From: Grifola frondosa
Lineage: Eukaryota; Basidiomycota; Agaricomycetes; Polyporales; Grifolaceae
Reading direction: 5' to 3'
DNA length: 64,000 bases
Assembly: GCA_001683735.1 (NCBI GenBank)
Contig: LUGG01000007.1
Location: forward strand, 1,054,001 to 1,118,000
A program made the position numbers and the translations under genes. Shown here one piece after another: positions 43,375-54,322 of this stretch (the first letter of the stretch is position 1; every line of letters begins with the position of its first letter). Under the pieces are notes generated by a model. That model was not told the origin of the DNA and made no database searches. It saw nothing but the letters and a program-made list of their open reading frames with translations.

Positions 43375-44216
43375 TTGACAATGTTGTCTAGGAAACAGAC
43401 CTCAGGTTTGCCCGGCCCATCACAGAGGCAGCCAATGGAGAGGAGAGACAGAGGCCTGTGGGACATAGAGGACATTATGGAGAATGACAGTATTGCCATG
43501 GCTGACATGCAAATGGACAGTGCCAATGCCAAGCACATTGATAGAGCTTCCATTAATGCCTGCAATGCTGCGTGGGGGAATTGAACAGAGGTCACTGAAA
43601 TCGGATCGCGCCGGTGAGATGTGAGTTGTAGCACCAGAGTCAATGATGAAGGGCTCTGGAGTGGCAAGAGCATGGAAGGTGGAGTCACTGATGGGTTCGA
43701 CAAGCGAGCCATCAGAAGAGACAGTGTGTCGGGAATCCTCGGACCAGTCAACTTTGCACTCAAAAGGCTCAGCCAGCGCGAGATACATCTCATAGTGGGA
43801 ATCATCATGAGTAGACAGTTCATGCAGCCGGGAGGGTGGTGCAGCCAGAGTGAGATTGACATCGGAAGCCAGTCCTGCGAATTTCGTCGTAGTCACTGTC
43901 GAGGGCATAGAGACGCCAGAAGAAGGAGCAGAAGTGGCCGGGGACACAGCATCAGTGAGGTAGTAGGCTTTCCTAGAAGTGCTGTCTATGAGATAGGCAT
44001 GGCCCTGAGAATCATGTTGTGCAGGTTGCGAGGCAGAGGTTTTGCCATGATCATTGTGCTGAATTTGATCACAATGGCCAGCCATGCCACCACCAGTCTG
44101 CCAGCATGTGTCAGCAAGATGCCCAGCGGTCTTACAGTTGGCGCAGAACTTCTTTGAGGCAGCTTTGGGGCCCCCTTTGGTGACAAGTGCGACGGCAGTT
44201 TGCTGCGTGGGGTCAG
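43375..44216 (-). pseudogene. Ty1/copia element X: gag C-terminus and protease
   Basis: From 44216: DPTQQTAVALVTKGG, zinc knuckle FCANCKTAGHLADTC, a low-complexity linker, and the aspartic protease PFIIDSGATTHISPARSDF with DSGA active site, then INGSSINVLGIGTVHLHV and NVLYVPQ, a frame change, LSIGCLCDGPGKPEVCFLDN and IVN ending at the Helitron terminus. The reading frame resumes with KLDPNGDL at 34.37 kb. On the 5' side it begins right at the outer edge of an E2-family LTR (44217), so the gag N-terminus is missing here. Confidence 0.85.
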
Positions 44217-44582
44217 TATTAGAGCCAAAAGCGAATGCTGGGGTGCCAGGAGCACACTCAATAGAACAAGACACTGGAGTCCGTGTTGAGCTGCTATGTA
44301 CATGATATCGAGAGGATATACTACGCATCTGGAGTCCGTGTTGAGCTGCTAAGGAGAACAGCAGAGGACGGACTCCGGTGATGCTATGGAGCGAAATGTA
44401 AACAGGAGTAAATAGGAAAGTGGCACCGACTGTGGCTGAAGAATGAAGACACAGTGGAGAAGTGAATAACAAAGATATGGCTCTGTGAATGGAATGCAAT
44501 ATAGCTAGGAAATGGCACAATAAGTGACCGCAATGAAAAGTGAAAATACGAAAGAGAGAGAGACGAAATCATACAACTAACA
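44217..44582 (-). repeat. 3' LTR of E2
   Basis: TGTTAG ... CTAATA on the minus strand, two copies of the roughly 55 bp internal unit. Directly abutted on its downstream side by copia X gag. Confidence 0.93.
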
Positions 44583-44592
44583 CTCCCCCCTG
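44583..44592 (-). other. polypurine tract of E2
   Basis: On the minus strand CAGGGGGGAG lies immediately before TGTTAG of the LTR, the expected plus-strand primer position. Confidence 0.8.
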
Positions 44593-44605
44593 ATGAGACA
44601 ACTCT

Positions 44606-46253
44606 CTATGTCGAAGCTCCCCCCCATCCCAATACTCTAACCCTCATCTGCCTGAATAACTCGACCTTAACTCGTGGAAGAGCTTTGGTGAGAAGATCAG
44701 CAGGCATCTGCTCTGTGGGCAGGAATTCCGGAGCAATGGTCCCGGCCTCAACAACGTCACGCAACCAAAAGTAGCGCAAATCCAAGTGCTTCATGCTCCG
44801 TGATGCTCCGGATTCTTCGACACTGTCAAGGCAGACTGGTTGTCGATGCAGAGAGGTGATGCAGCTGACAGGATCTCCGAATTCGGAGAGAATGTTGCGC
44901 GTCCAGATTATGTCTTTGCCGCCTCAACTGCAGCGATTACTCAGCTTCTGTAGTCACAAAGTAACAATTGGTTGCAGCTTGCTGCTCCAGTTAATTGCAC
45001 CGGTACCGACACAAACAAGATAGCCACCAGTTGAGCGTCCGTTGTCCTTGTTGCCTCCTGTGGTCCGCATCACAGTAAGCAACGAAGGGGTGAGGAGACG
45101 AAGGATTAGGGCGATAAGTGAGCTTCAAGTCGACAGTGCCTTTGAGGTAACGCAGAAGGTGCTTGACAGCCTTCCAGTGAGCAACACCGGGATTGGAATT
45201 GAAGCAGCAAGGATGCCGACAGTGTAAGCAATGTCCGGATGAGTGCAAGTGGCCAGATACATCAAAGCACCAACCACATTGACATACGGAACAGTGCGCA
45301 TGAAGGCGATGTCGTCAGAGTCTGTGGAGCTTGGGAAATGGACAAGAATGAGCCGGGTTCCATCGGGGTGGAGACAGGTTTGCAATCAGCCATGCCGGAG
45401 CGCTCGAGAATGTCGAGGATGTAGAGTCGCTGTGAGAGTCCGATGGTGCCTTCGGAGGTCCCTGGTGATCTCGATGCCGAGCAAGAATGAGGTGGGGCCA
45501 AGATGCGCAGTTTGAAGAGACGAGACAGCTCCTCGACTGCATCATCCAAGGCCTTGGTGGGCGCGAAACAGCAGTGATATCATCGACATAGATAGGCATA
45601 ATGATGCGCACTTCACCTCGCTCATAGACATAGACACCCGGGTCGGATCTGATGCGTTTGAAACCCATCTTCTCGAGCGCAGCATGCAGCTTCTTGTTCC
45701 ACATCCGAGCACCCTGCTTGAGACCATAAAGGACTTCAAACAGTAGAGCAACTGCATGAAGGTCGTGGGGAAAGCCTTCCGGCAACTTCATGTAGATCTC
45801 CTCGTCGAGGTCGCCATTGATGAAAGCATGGGATATGTCGATGGAGCGCATGTGAAGATCCTCGAGGCCAGCCATAGCGAGAATGAGGCGGATACTGGCC
45901 ATGCGAATGGTGGGGGCAAAGATCTCGGTGTACTCGAAGCCTGGACGCTGGGAAAAGCCCTTTGCAACGAGACGGGCCTTGTAACGCTCGATAGAACCAT
46001 CAGCCTTGCGCTTGAGGTGAAAAACCCACTTGCTGCCAATGGCTCGCTTGCCCGAAGGGAGATCAACGACTTTCCATGTCCCATTGGTGTGATGTGCTCG
46101 AATCTCCTCCTCCATAGCTTCACGCCACTTGTCCGCATCCGGACGTCGCATGGCTTCCGCATAACTCAAAGGATCAGAATCCGAGACAAAGTGAGCTGCA
46201 TTAGCTGCTTCTGCAATGTCATCTTCATCCTCGACCTCTTCGATGTATGGCAT
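44606..46253 (-). pseudogene. E2 reverse transcriptase / RNase H
   Basis: From 46253: DKWREAMEEEIRAHHTNGTW, GSKWVFHLKRKADGSIERYK, ARLVAKGFSQRPGFEYTEIF, SIDISHAFINGDLDEEIYMK, LYGLKQGARMWNKKL and the catalytic MPIYVDDITAV near 45585. One base is lost soon after; the frame then continues with LILVHFPSSTDSDDIAF-type text, AHWKAVKHLLRYLKGTVDLK (about 45190) and RNase H phrases to HLDLRYFWLRDVV and MPADLLTKALPRVK at 44680. Core catalytic residues remain; a few indels break the frame. Confidence 0.9.
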
Positions 46254-46276
46254 GTGGTGCAGGCTGAGGTGCGGGA

Positions 46277-48010
46277 TCAGGGAGGATCAGGGACTGGTGC
46301 GGGAGCGGGTGAAGGGAGCTTCCACCACTGGCCAGGAGGTTTTCGATTTCGAGGTGTACGGCGTTGGGCAAGAGGGACATCCGGCACAGGCACAACATCC
46401 GGAGCGAGATTTTCGGCTTCAAGAGGCATAGGCGCAGGTGCAGGCTCGGGCATAGGTGGAGGAACAGGAGGTGGACCCGGAACAGGCAAATCGGCAACAA
46501 CAGGTTCGATTTGAGGGACAGGTGGAGGTGGCAAGACATGAGCTTCTGCGGGCGCATTTTGAATAACAGCATTCTCCCCCCCGAAATGTGGCGCAGGAGC
46601 GTTTTGCACAGGCGGTGGGGCTGGAGCATCGATGTGAAGGATAGGGACAGAAGAAGGGGAGGGTGGGACGGAATCTGAAGAAGCAGAAGTGGACTTTTTC
46701 AAACCGGGGTAATAGCGTTCATCAAACTCTGCTCGTTCAGAGATGATTACTTGCCTTGTAGTCGGATTGAAGAACTTCCAGCCTTTGTAACCTTCCGGAT
46801 AGCCAATGAAGATGCATTTTGCATGTGAGGGCCAGTGTGGAGCGCTTGTCCTTCTGCACATGAACATATGCAGTACAGCCCCAAACACGAAGGTGAGAGA
46901 CATCGGGCTTGCGCTTGTACCAGAGTTCGAAGGGTGTAGCATTAGGGAGGACAGAGGATGACGAACGGTTAAGGACATGCACATAAGACAGTAGTGCTTC
47001 ACCCCAGAACTGCAGAGGTAAAGTGGATTCCGCAGCATTGCAGTAACACCATCGCTGAGAATGCGATTGGTGCACTCCGCAACTCCGTTCTGCTGAGGGC
47101 GATTGCGTGTCGAGTGCTGTCGCTCAATACCGTGGGTAGTGCAGAAGTCATTGAACTCATTAGAAATGTACTCCCCACCCTTGTCATCACGAAGCGCTTT
47201 GACTTTCTGCCCGGTTTGCATCTCGATCCAAGCATAATAGGCTTTGAATGCAGCAAACACTTGATCCTTCGACTTCAGCAGGTAAACGATGCGGAAACGG
47301 GAATAATCGTCGACGAATAGGACCCAATAGCGATACCCGGAGTGGGTGCACACAGGGACAGGGCCGTGGACATCAGAGTGGACGAGAAATCCGCGTTCCG
47401 AGCGACGATTCTGCGAAGGAGGAAAGGGTTGGCATGCATCTTGCCCGAAAGACATGGCTCGCAAATGGGATCCGGCAGTGCTGTTCGACTTCAAATCGAT
47501 ACCAGTGACTAGGCCATCGTTGATAAGCTTCTTGACACCTGCAAGATGATGGTGGGCAAAGCTGTCGATGCCAGAGAGACAAGTCAAGAGGCAATGTCGA
47601 GCTCAGTCGAGCAAATTCAGTGAGAGGGAAAGTGGTGCCGGCAAGATAGGCAGTGTTGTGCTCATTGATAGGGGCAGAAAAGCGTCCGGTTCGAGTGTGT
47701 GAAGTCCATGCCTCCTTGCCAATGGTGATGAAGAAATCACGATGTTTGGTGAGGAATAGGACAGAGAGGAGATTGTTTCTAAGCACAGGGACATGAAGAA
47801 CACGGCTAAACTCGACGGCTCAAACCTCCCTGCCTCCCATGACCGGCCCAAAGACCACCGAGCCAACTCCAGCTGAGTAGACCACTTGATCATCTGCTAG
47901 ACGAATGGGAATGCGAAGGGGGGCATAATTGCGAAGCCAGTGGCGATGGGGCGTCATATGAGACGTGGCCCCAGTGTCTGCAATCCATTCGACGTCAGCA
48001 TCGAGCTGCA
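46277..48010 (-). pseudogene. E2 protease and integrase
   Basis: From about 48000: VEWIADTGATSHMTPHRHW (DTGA protease motif) and YAPLRIPIRLADDQVVYSAG, then a stop/frame change near 47820, LHVPVLRNNLLSV-type text, integrase HHLAGVKKLINDGLV, HSDVHGPVPV (Asp), ALRDDKGGEYIS (Asp) and NRPQQNGVAE (Glu) near 47090. A Pro-rich tail (PPVPPPMPEPAPAPMP) ends at 46277, where a frame change leads to the reverse transcriptase part. The zinc-binding Cys pair of the integrase head is disturbed by an indel near 47450. Confidence 0.88.
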
Positions 48011-48119
48011 GAGGCGAGAGAGGATCAGATGGGTCAAGAGAACGAAGACTTGCACTGCCAGCAAACTCCTTGACTTCTGAGGGAGTGTCCGTCGACTCCT
48101 GGGCCTTATTGCGCGTTCG

Positions 48120-48874
48120 GAGCGCTGTTTGCTGCGAGGTTCAGTTGCCTTGGCCTTTGCTCGAGCGAATTTGAAGCACTGGGCCTGGTGTGACCTTCCC
48201 TGTCGCAAAATTCGCACTTGGAGCGTGGGCTGGTGGATGCTGAAGCAAGGAGGGCAGTGGAAGACGAAGGTAAGGGCTCAGAAGACGAGTTCTGTTGAGC
48301 TCCTCAGTCTGGAAGGCCTGCAAGATGGTGGACTTGTCGAGCTTGTCCTGAAGCATGAGGGCAGAGATAAAATTGAGTACTCAGCAGGAAGGGCTCGAAT
48401 CATGGCCATAGACTCGAGCTCATCATCCAGCATGGTGAGAGTGAAGGCAGGGGGACGAAGATTCTGGATGGAGCGCATGGATTCCTCGATTCTGGTGACA
48501 AGGGACTGCAAGGACTCATCCTCGAGCTTCCGGATGGAGAAGAGGGAGTCATAGGCATTAAAATGCGCCCCAGGACGACGAAGAACATGGGCAGCCTCGA
48601 GAGCAGCCCACATTGCAACAGGATCATCATCCTTTCCGCCAAAATGTGTCCTCTGCTCAGGGGCAACAGCCAGATAAATCTCACCAGCTGCTTTAGACTG
48701 CATCTTGAGCCACTCCCTTCGCTCTATGTCCTCATCCGGTGGTGGAAGCGTCTCAGCACCACTCACAAGCCCCCAATACCCCAATCTGCGAAGATATGCA
48801 CGCATCTCTCCACTCCACTGGTTGTAGGTGCCATTGGTGAGGGGTTTGATGCGATTTGTCGACTCAGAAGACAT
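48120..48874 (-). pseudogene. E2 gag with zinc knuckle
   Basis: Starts MSSESTNRIKPLTNGTYNQW at 48874, a typical copia gag opening. It continues with MRAYLRRLGYWGLVSG, AVAPEQRTHFGGKDDDPVAM, WAALEAAHV and LEDESLQSLVTRIEES. A frame change near 48350 precedes LQDKLDKSTILQAFQTEELN. The CCHC knuckle (CEFCDREGHT-QAQC) near 48215 needs one more base correction. Forms the particle shell in an active element. Confidence 0.85.
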
Positions 48875-49062
48875 GGGAAGCAGCAACAGAGGTGTAGACA
48901 GTGATTGGAAGTGATCAGGAGAGATCAGAGGGGATCAGAAGAGATCTGAGTGAAGCAGAGGGTGATAGGAGGTGTAGACAGGATGTAGAAAGTCCGATCT
49001 TGAGATGATGAAGGCAGATGGAGAGCTGGGGATCGACCAGAATGCAAATGGAGCGTCAGAGC

Positions 49063-49077
49063 GCAGGGCTCATAACC
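49063..49077 (-). other. primer binding site of E2 (initiator tRNA-Met half)
   Basis: Minus strand GGTTATGAGCCCTGC directly follows the 5' LTR end CTAATA. It is complementary to the anticodon arm of initiator tRNA-Met (GCAGGGCTCATAACC), the half-tRNA primer known from copia-type elements. Confidence 0.85.
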
Positions 49078-49442
49078 TATTAGAGCCAAAAGCGAATGCT
49101 GGGGTGCCAGGAGCACACTCAATAGAACAAGACACTGGAGTCCGTGTTGAGCTGCTATGTACATGATATCGAGAGGATATACTACGCACCTGGAGTCCGT
49201 GTTGAGCTGCTAAGGAGAACAGCAGAGGACGGACTCCGGAGATGCTATGGAGCGAAATGTAAACAGGAGTAAATAGGAAAGTGGCACCAACTGTGGCTGA
49301 AGAATGAAGACACAGTGGAGAAGTGAATAACGGAGATATGGCTCTGTAAATGGAACGATATAGCTAGGAAATGGCGCAATAAGTGACCGCAATGAAAAGT
49401 AAAAATACGAAAGAGAGAGAAGACGAAATCATACAACTAACA
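49078..49442 (-). repeat. 5' LTR of E2, also preceded by a PPT-like tract
   Basis: 365 bp, two copies of the internal unit. The sequence just outside it (minus strand CAGGGGGGGAGAAAA before TGTTAG) looks like a polypurine tract, so this LTR may also have been the 3' LTR of a neighbouring element. Confidence 0.9.
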
Positions 49443-50327
49443 TTTTCTCCCCCCCTGTATATGCATACTTTACTCACCCCTATGCAGTCTGACTAGGCAT
49501 AGGTATAATATCAGTCATTCTATCATCTATGACTGAGTCTGACTAGGCATAGTTCTCAACAGGTTATGAGCCCTGCTTCTAGCCCCCATAAACAGAAGTA
49601 AACTCATCTAGAAGACTCAGATAGATCCGAAGCACTCACCAAAGCATGTATTCTCATCCCCACCTTCTCTCGTCTTTTCTCGTGAATTAGTATGGCCCCC
49701 ATCACTCATACACACACCACTTCTGGCGGCCCTGGACCTCTGGTCTCTACCCAGCTGACAATGCCCAGCGCGACCACTCCGAGAGCTCCTAAGTCAGCCA
49801 CTGGCCCATCCAATTCTAGCAATTTGCCTCCACCGAAACCACACACAGTTCACGTGATTTTCATCTCTGGCGGCATTCTGAACAACTCCGCCATCCCGAC
49901 TTTTGACCTCGCGATGAACAACTACATGCAATGGAGCACGGCCATGGAATCTCACCTTCAATTTGCCAGACTCTACGGCTATGTCACTGGAGCCTCTACC
50001 TGCCTGCCTTCTGATGTTGACATTGACAGCTTGGCAAACTGGGTTGGTAACGACCAGAGCGTAATCATATTCATTCATCTGAAGTGCTTTCTTGAAGAAC
50101 AAAAATTCATTTGACCATACATGTCTGCTCATGCTGTCTGGGAGGCCCTCCGCACGCGTCATGGAAACCAGGGCACATACAGCCAGCTTCTCATACTTCG
50201 TGAGCTCCTGTCCACCTGTTTCCCTTCCCCATCCACTATTCCCACTACTGTCGCAAAGCTTGATGTTCTTCTCGACCAATTCCTTGTACGCGAACTTCCC
50301 ACCGGCGATGACTTTCGTTGCCTTATT
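49443..50327 (+). pseudogene. another copia element: LTR end, PBS and gag N-terminus
   Basis: On the plus strand an unrelated LTR-like stretch with two GTCTGACTAGGCATAG copies ends at TCTCAACA (49561), followed by the tRNA-iMet half PBS GGTTATGAGCCCTGC (49562-49576). Gag starts MAPITHTHTTSGGPG at 49692: NNYMQWSTAMESHLQFARLY, GYVTGASTCLPSDVDID, then a frame change, HAVWEALRTRHGNQGTYSQL, LDVLLDQFLVRELPTGDDF, cut at 50327 by an E2-family LTR. It could be the missing gag N-terminus of copia X on the opposite strand after an inversion. Confidence 0.8.
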
Positions 50328-50749
50328 TGTTAGTTGTATGATTTCGTCTCTCTCTCTTTCGTATTTTCACTTTTCATATTGCGGTCACTTATTGCGCCCT
50401 TTTCTAGCTATATTGCATTCCATTTACAGAGCCATATCTCCGTTATTCACTTCTCCACTGTGTCTTCATTCTTCAGCCACAGTTGGTGCCACTTTCCTAT
50501 TTACTCCTGTTTACATTTCGCTCCATAGCATCTTCGGAGTCCGTCCTCTGCTGTTCTCCTTAGCAGCTCAACATGGATCCAGGTGGGTAGTATATCCTCT
50601 TGATATCATGTACATAGCAGCTCAACACGGACTTCAGGTGCATAGTATATCCTCTCGATATCATGTACATAGCAGCTCAACACGGACTCCAGTGTCTTGT
50701 TCTATTGAGTGTGCTCCTGGCACCCCACCATTCGCTTTTGGCTCTAATA
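50328..50749 (+). mobile_element. LTR of the E2 family, three internal units
   Basis: TGTTAG ... CTAATA, 422 bp because it holds three copies of the roughly 55 bp unit instead of two. Flanks TTATT and TGATC do not match, so it is probably a recombination product rather than a simple solo LTR. Confidence 0.9.
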
Positions 50750-50759
50750 TGATCCGGGG

Positions 50760-51804
50760 CCTCTTCTGAAGACATGTGACAAGTGTCGGAAGCGCAGCAT
50801 TGAGACGGCATTGCACAGGAGACAACACGCTATGGAAGAAGGTGCACATCACTTTATACTCCAGTGGAATACTAACTCATGACAGGGCAACGGTGGTGTT
50901 CAGGATGTAGACACCAGGTTACACAGGATGCATGCCAGGATACCAATGGCACCTTGCATGCAACTTGTCAGGCATGCCGTGCAAGACATCAAGCTAGAGA
51001 ACTTGCACAAGTAGCGGCTGCCCAGCAAAATGCAGATCACAATATCGAACACGAAGATGTCCCCGAAAATGACCAACCAGAAGGCATTCAATCTGTTGAA
51101 ATCGACGAATTTGATCATATTCTCGGAGACGGAGCGGAGTATATGAACATTGATGCACCGGAGGAAAATGCACTCAACGCAATGGAAGAAGTGCTCCTGG
51201 CATCATTCCGGGAGAAATTGGCAGCTCTGGTGCTTCAGGCTTGCAACATCTGTCACGAGCAAGGCTTTGATCTCAATGTACGAGATGACCTTTGCTCAAG
51301 ATGCAAATCTGACAAAGGTGATCTGGTCAGAAAATTCTCACCTGAGAACAATATGAGTCCAGGTAAGCAAAATTGATACCACATCACCATCTCACTCACA
51401 TGGACAATGCTGCAGTGCTTGAACATCCAGTGTGTCTCCGAAACTTGACAGATATGGAGGAGATGCTAATTTCGTGGGTACTTCCAATGATGCAAGTTCG
51501 ATATATGAGAGGAAGACAACTGTGCTACAAAGAGCACAAGTCAATTTTTTCCTCAGGATATCGTCGCGTCTTCCTCGGTTGCCAGAAGAAACTGAATGTG
51601 TCATCATCCATCACGAAGACACAAGGTCTGCACAGTGCTTGAATACAAGATTGCAAACGATCCAAATTATGAAGACCTACAGATTGATGAAGCTGCATTA
51701 TCACAGCTGCCAGAAAATGGATCAGTGGTGCACTGTATCCCCACGTGCAGAACTGGCCATCAAAACTCTGAGCAGCCGATGGCTGCAGGGCCTTATGCAG
51801 GCTG
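50760..51804 (+). pseudogene. N-terminal fragment of a second Helitron lineage
   Basis: Reads TCDKCRKRSIETALHRRQHA, an apparent intron, WCSGCRHQVTQDACQD, an acidic stretch, CNICHEQGFDLNVRDDLCSR with RKFSPENNMSPG, an intron, CLRNLTDMEEMLISWVLPMM, QVRYMRGRQLCYKEH, LPRLPEETECVIIHHED and NDPNYEDLQIDEAALSQLPE. This is the Cys-rich N-terminal segment that precedes the Rep domain in many basidiomycete Helitrons. It is distinct in sequence from Helitron 1. It stops at 51804, where copia E4 begins; no Rep or helicase part is present. Confidence 0.8.
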
Positions 51805-52320
51805 CAGACGAAGGATTAGGGCGCTAGGTGAGCTTCAAGTCGACAGTGCCTTTGAGGTAGTGCAGAAGGTACTTGACAGCTTTCCAGTGACAACACCGGG
51901 ATTGGAATTGAAGCAAGCAAGAATGCCGACAGTGTAAGCAATGTCCGGACAAGTGCAAGTGGCCAGATACATCAAAGCACCAACCACATTGACATACGGA
52001 ATGGTGTGCATGAAGGTGATGTCGTCAGGAGTCTGTGGAGCTTGGGAAATGGACAGGAATGAGCCACGTTCCATCGGGGTGGAGACAGGTTTGCAATCAG
52101 CCATGCTGGAGTGCTCGAGAATGTCAAGGATGTAGAGTCGCTGTGAGAGTCCGATGGTGCGCTTCGGACAGTCCCTGGTGATCTCGATGCCGAGCAAGAA
52201 TGAGGTGGGGCCAAGATCGTGCAGTTTGAAGAGACAAGACAGCTCCTCAACTGCATCATCCAAGGCCTTGGTGGAATGCAAAACAGCAGTGATATCATTG
52301 ACATACACTGCCAACCTGAG
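51805..52320 (-). pseudogene. copia E4 (E2-like) reverse transcriptase fragment
   Basis: Closely matches E2 45105-45590: VYVNDITAVLHSTKALDDAV (NDI instead of DDI after YV), LFKLHDLGPTSFLLGIEITR, IGLSQRLYILDILEHSSMAD, YVNVVGALMYLATCTCPDIA. The active-site change (YVND) would inactivate it. Truncated at both ends. Confidence 0.88.
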
Positions 52321-52510
52321 GCCAGCCGGCCGCCACCTGGCTCGACCATGTGTTCCAGGTCCGACTTCCTGGTGGTGCCACCATATTTCCCACTGGCTTC
52401 CAGGTTTGGATGAAGTTGGGGCCAACCTGTTTTCACAACAGCTGGAGGACAGGTGGAGACATGTGGTGAACATATGGGCCCTGAGTATACAACATATGAT
52501 AGTATAATAG
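52321..52510. other. filler between E4 fragment and LTR
   Basis: About 190 bp with several CTGG/CCAG words (GCCAGCCGGCCGCCACCTGG) that matches nothing else seen here. It replaces about 430 bp of the E2-equivalent reverse transcriptase region. Confidence 0.4.
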
Positions 52511-52820
52511 TGTTAGTTGTATGGTTTCTCTCTCTCTCTTTCGTATTTTCACTTTTCATTGCAGTCACTTATTGTGCCCTTTCCTAGCTATATCGTGTTA
52601 CATTTACAGAGCCATATCTCCGTTATTCACTTCTCCACTATGTCTTCATTCTTCAGCCACAGTTGGTGCCACTTTCCTATTTACTCTTGTTCTCATTTTG
52701 CTCCATAGCATCTCCGGAGTCCATCCTCTGCTGTTCTCCTTAGCAGCTCAACACAGACTCCAGTGTCTTGTTCTATTGAGTGTGCTTCTGGCACCCCAGC
52801 ATTTGCTTTTGGCTCTAATA
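52511..52820 (+). mobile_element. LTR of the E2 family, one internal unit
   Basis: TGTTAG ... CTAATA, 310 bp because only one copy of the roughly 55 bp unit is present. Flanks AATAG and AAAAC do not match. It sits between two E4 fragments in the opposite orientation. Confidence 0.9.
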
Positions 52821-53310
52821 AAAACCCACTTGCTGCCAATGGCTTGCTTGCCCGAAGGGAGATCAATGACTTTCCATGTCCCATTGCTGTGATGTGCTCA
52901 AATATCCTCCTCCATAGCTTCACACCACTTGGCCACATCCAGATGCTGCATGGCTTCCACATAACTCAAAGGATCAGAACCTGAGACAAAGTGAGCTGCA
53001 TTAGCTGCTTCTGTAATGTCATCTTCATTCCTCAACCTCTTCGATGTATGGTGCATGTGGTGCAGGATCAGGGTCGGGGTCAGGAACTGGTGCGGGAGTG
53101 GGTGAAGGGAGCTTCCACCACTGGCCAGGAGGTTTTCAATTTCAAGGGGTATGTCATTGGGCAAGAGGAACATCCAGCACTGGCACAACATCCAGAGTGA
53201 GGTTTTCAGCATCGGGAGGCACAGGAACAGGCACAGGCTCGGGCACAGGTGGAGGAAGCAAATCAGCATCGACAGGTTCGATTTGAGGGACAGATGGAGG
53301 TGGCAAGGCA
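52821..53310 (-). pseudogene. copia E4 (E2-like) fragment: Pro-rich linker and start of RT
   Basis: Matches E2 46021-46530: PPSVPQIEPVDADL and PPPVPEPVPVPVPPDAENL, then the EDDITEAANAAHFVSGSDPL and DVAKWCEAMEEDI region, ending where E2 reads GSKWVFH. Together with 51805-52320 it is one element broken by an LTR and a deletion. Confidence 0.85.
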
Positions 53311-54235
53311 TGATAACCTACTATGTATTGGTCCAGAGATGATTGCTCCTGAGTACATTGTGCATTTTTGATGTCTTGATTGTATTTAACTTGCAGCATG
53401 CTTATGTCCTAAATGCAGCTTAGTAAGATCTACAAGTGCAATAAGAAATAACATGTCACGTGAATGATCAGAATTCACACATGTATAGCCCCAGATTGAC
53501 TATTGTTCCTACAAATCACAGATGCTTCTATGTCTGAGCACTCTGAAGGTGACATACACCCACCATTGCATTGCTGTTCCATGATCTCATTTATTTATTT
53601 TAGTTAATAAGGGTAAGGGCACATCATGCAAAGTTCCGAGGAATAATATAACACATTGCTGTTATTTATAGCATGATTCTTAGCAATGCTGGCTTGGGGG
53701 AGGATGGGGAGGAACAAGTGATGATTGTTAGTGCGGTCATGGCTGCTAGTCATCATGCAAAGGAGCTGGAGTTATGTCTCACAACTCAAGATGCAGGTGC
53801 TGGACCAGCAGGGTATAGGAATCATCTTCATTCTGCATGTAGTTGATAAATCATGTCTGTATGATATTTTAATTTGACATTCTTCTATGTCAGATGAGAT
53901 TGATGCACACGCATGGTTGATGACTATTTCTGCTGCTGAGGTGTCAGACATTACAAGTGCATAGCATACTTTGTATGTCAGCTTGGAGCATCACTAATTT
54001 ATTTATGGCAGTATTTGGGACTGAACTGCCTGCTACATCAGGCTCTGAGTATTTCTGCAGCTTCAGGTACATTAATTTATGATTGGCTTGTCCATGCTTG
54101 ACTTTGATGTCTTTCTAGTTCATGCAGATATGTTAGAGCTGTGTTCTCTCAGCAGTCTCATATGTACCCATGATGAGATTGCCAGTATTGGAATGGTGAT
54201 GAAAATGTAACAGCCAAATGCAAATGCTGGGTGTG
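53311..54235. other. unassigned AT-rich DNA
   Basis: No open frame of note and no repeat recognised. Contains several short T/A runs and the phrase ATGATGATTGTTAGTGCGGT. Could be degraded element or intergenic DNA. Confidence 0.35.
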
Positions 54236-54322
54236 AGAGCCAAAAGCGAATACTGGGATGCCAGGAGCACACTCAATAGAACAAAACACTGGAGTCCATG
54301 TTGAGCTGCTAAATACATGATA
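54236..54322 (-). repeat. truncated E2-family LTR end
   Basis: The last 87 bp or so of the LTR (GAGCCAAAAGCGAATACTGG ... GTTGAGCTGCTAAATACATG). It is cut at 54322 by a Helitron terminus, inside the unit that reads TACATGATATCGAGAGGA in intact LTRs. This gives a clean record of the Helitron target: CGA then TATCATG on the minus strand, an A/T junction. Confidence 0.85.

Larger units (their letters stand above)
44217..49442 (-). mobile_element. Ty1/copia element E2, with both LTRs
   Basis: LTR retrotransposon of 5,226 bp on the minus strand: 5' LTR 49442-49078, PBS 49077-49063, gag, protease, integrase, reverse transcriptase/RNase H, PPT 44592-44583, 3' LTR 44582-44217. Gene order PR-INT-RT-RH is diagnostic of copia. 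The two LTRs differ at a small number of sites, so it is not brand new. The 5 bp flanks do not match (GAAAA upstream, CTGAC downstream on the minus strand), so one side was changed by later recombination. Confidence 0.93.

Noticed and set aside
43420..44520. A single 366-codon minus frame starting inside an LTR
   Set aside because: Its first 100 codons translate the LTR itself; only the part from 44216 on is copia gag/protease. The LTR was joined to it by insertion or recombination.
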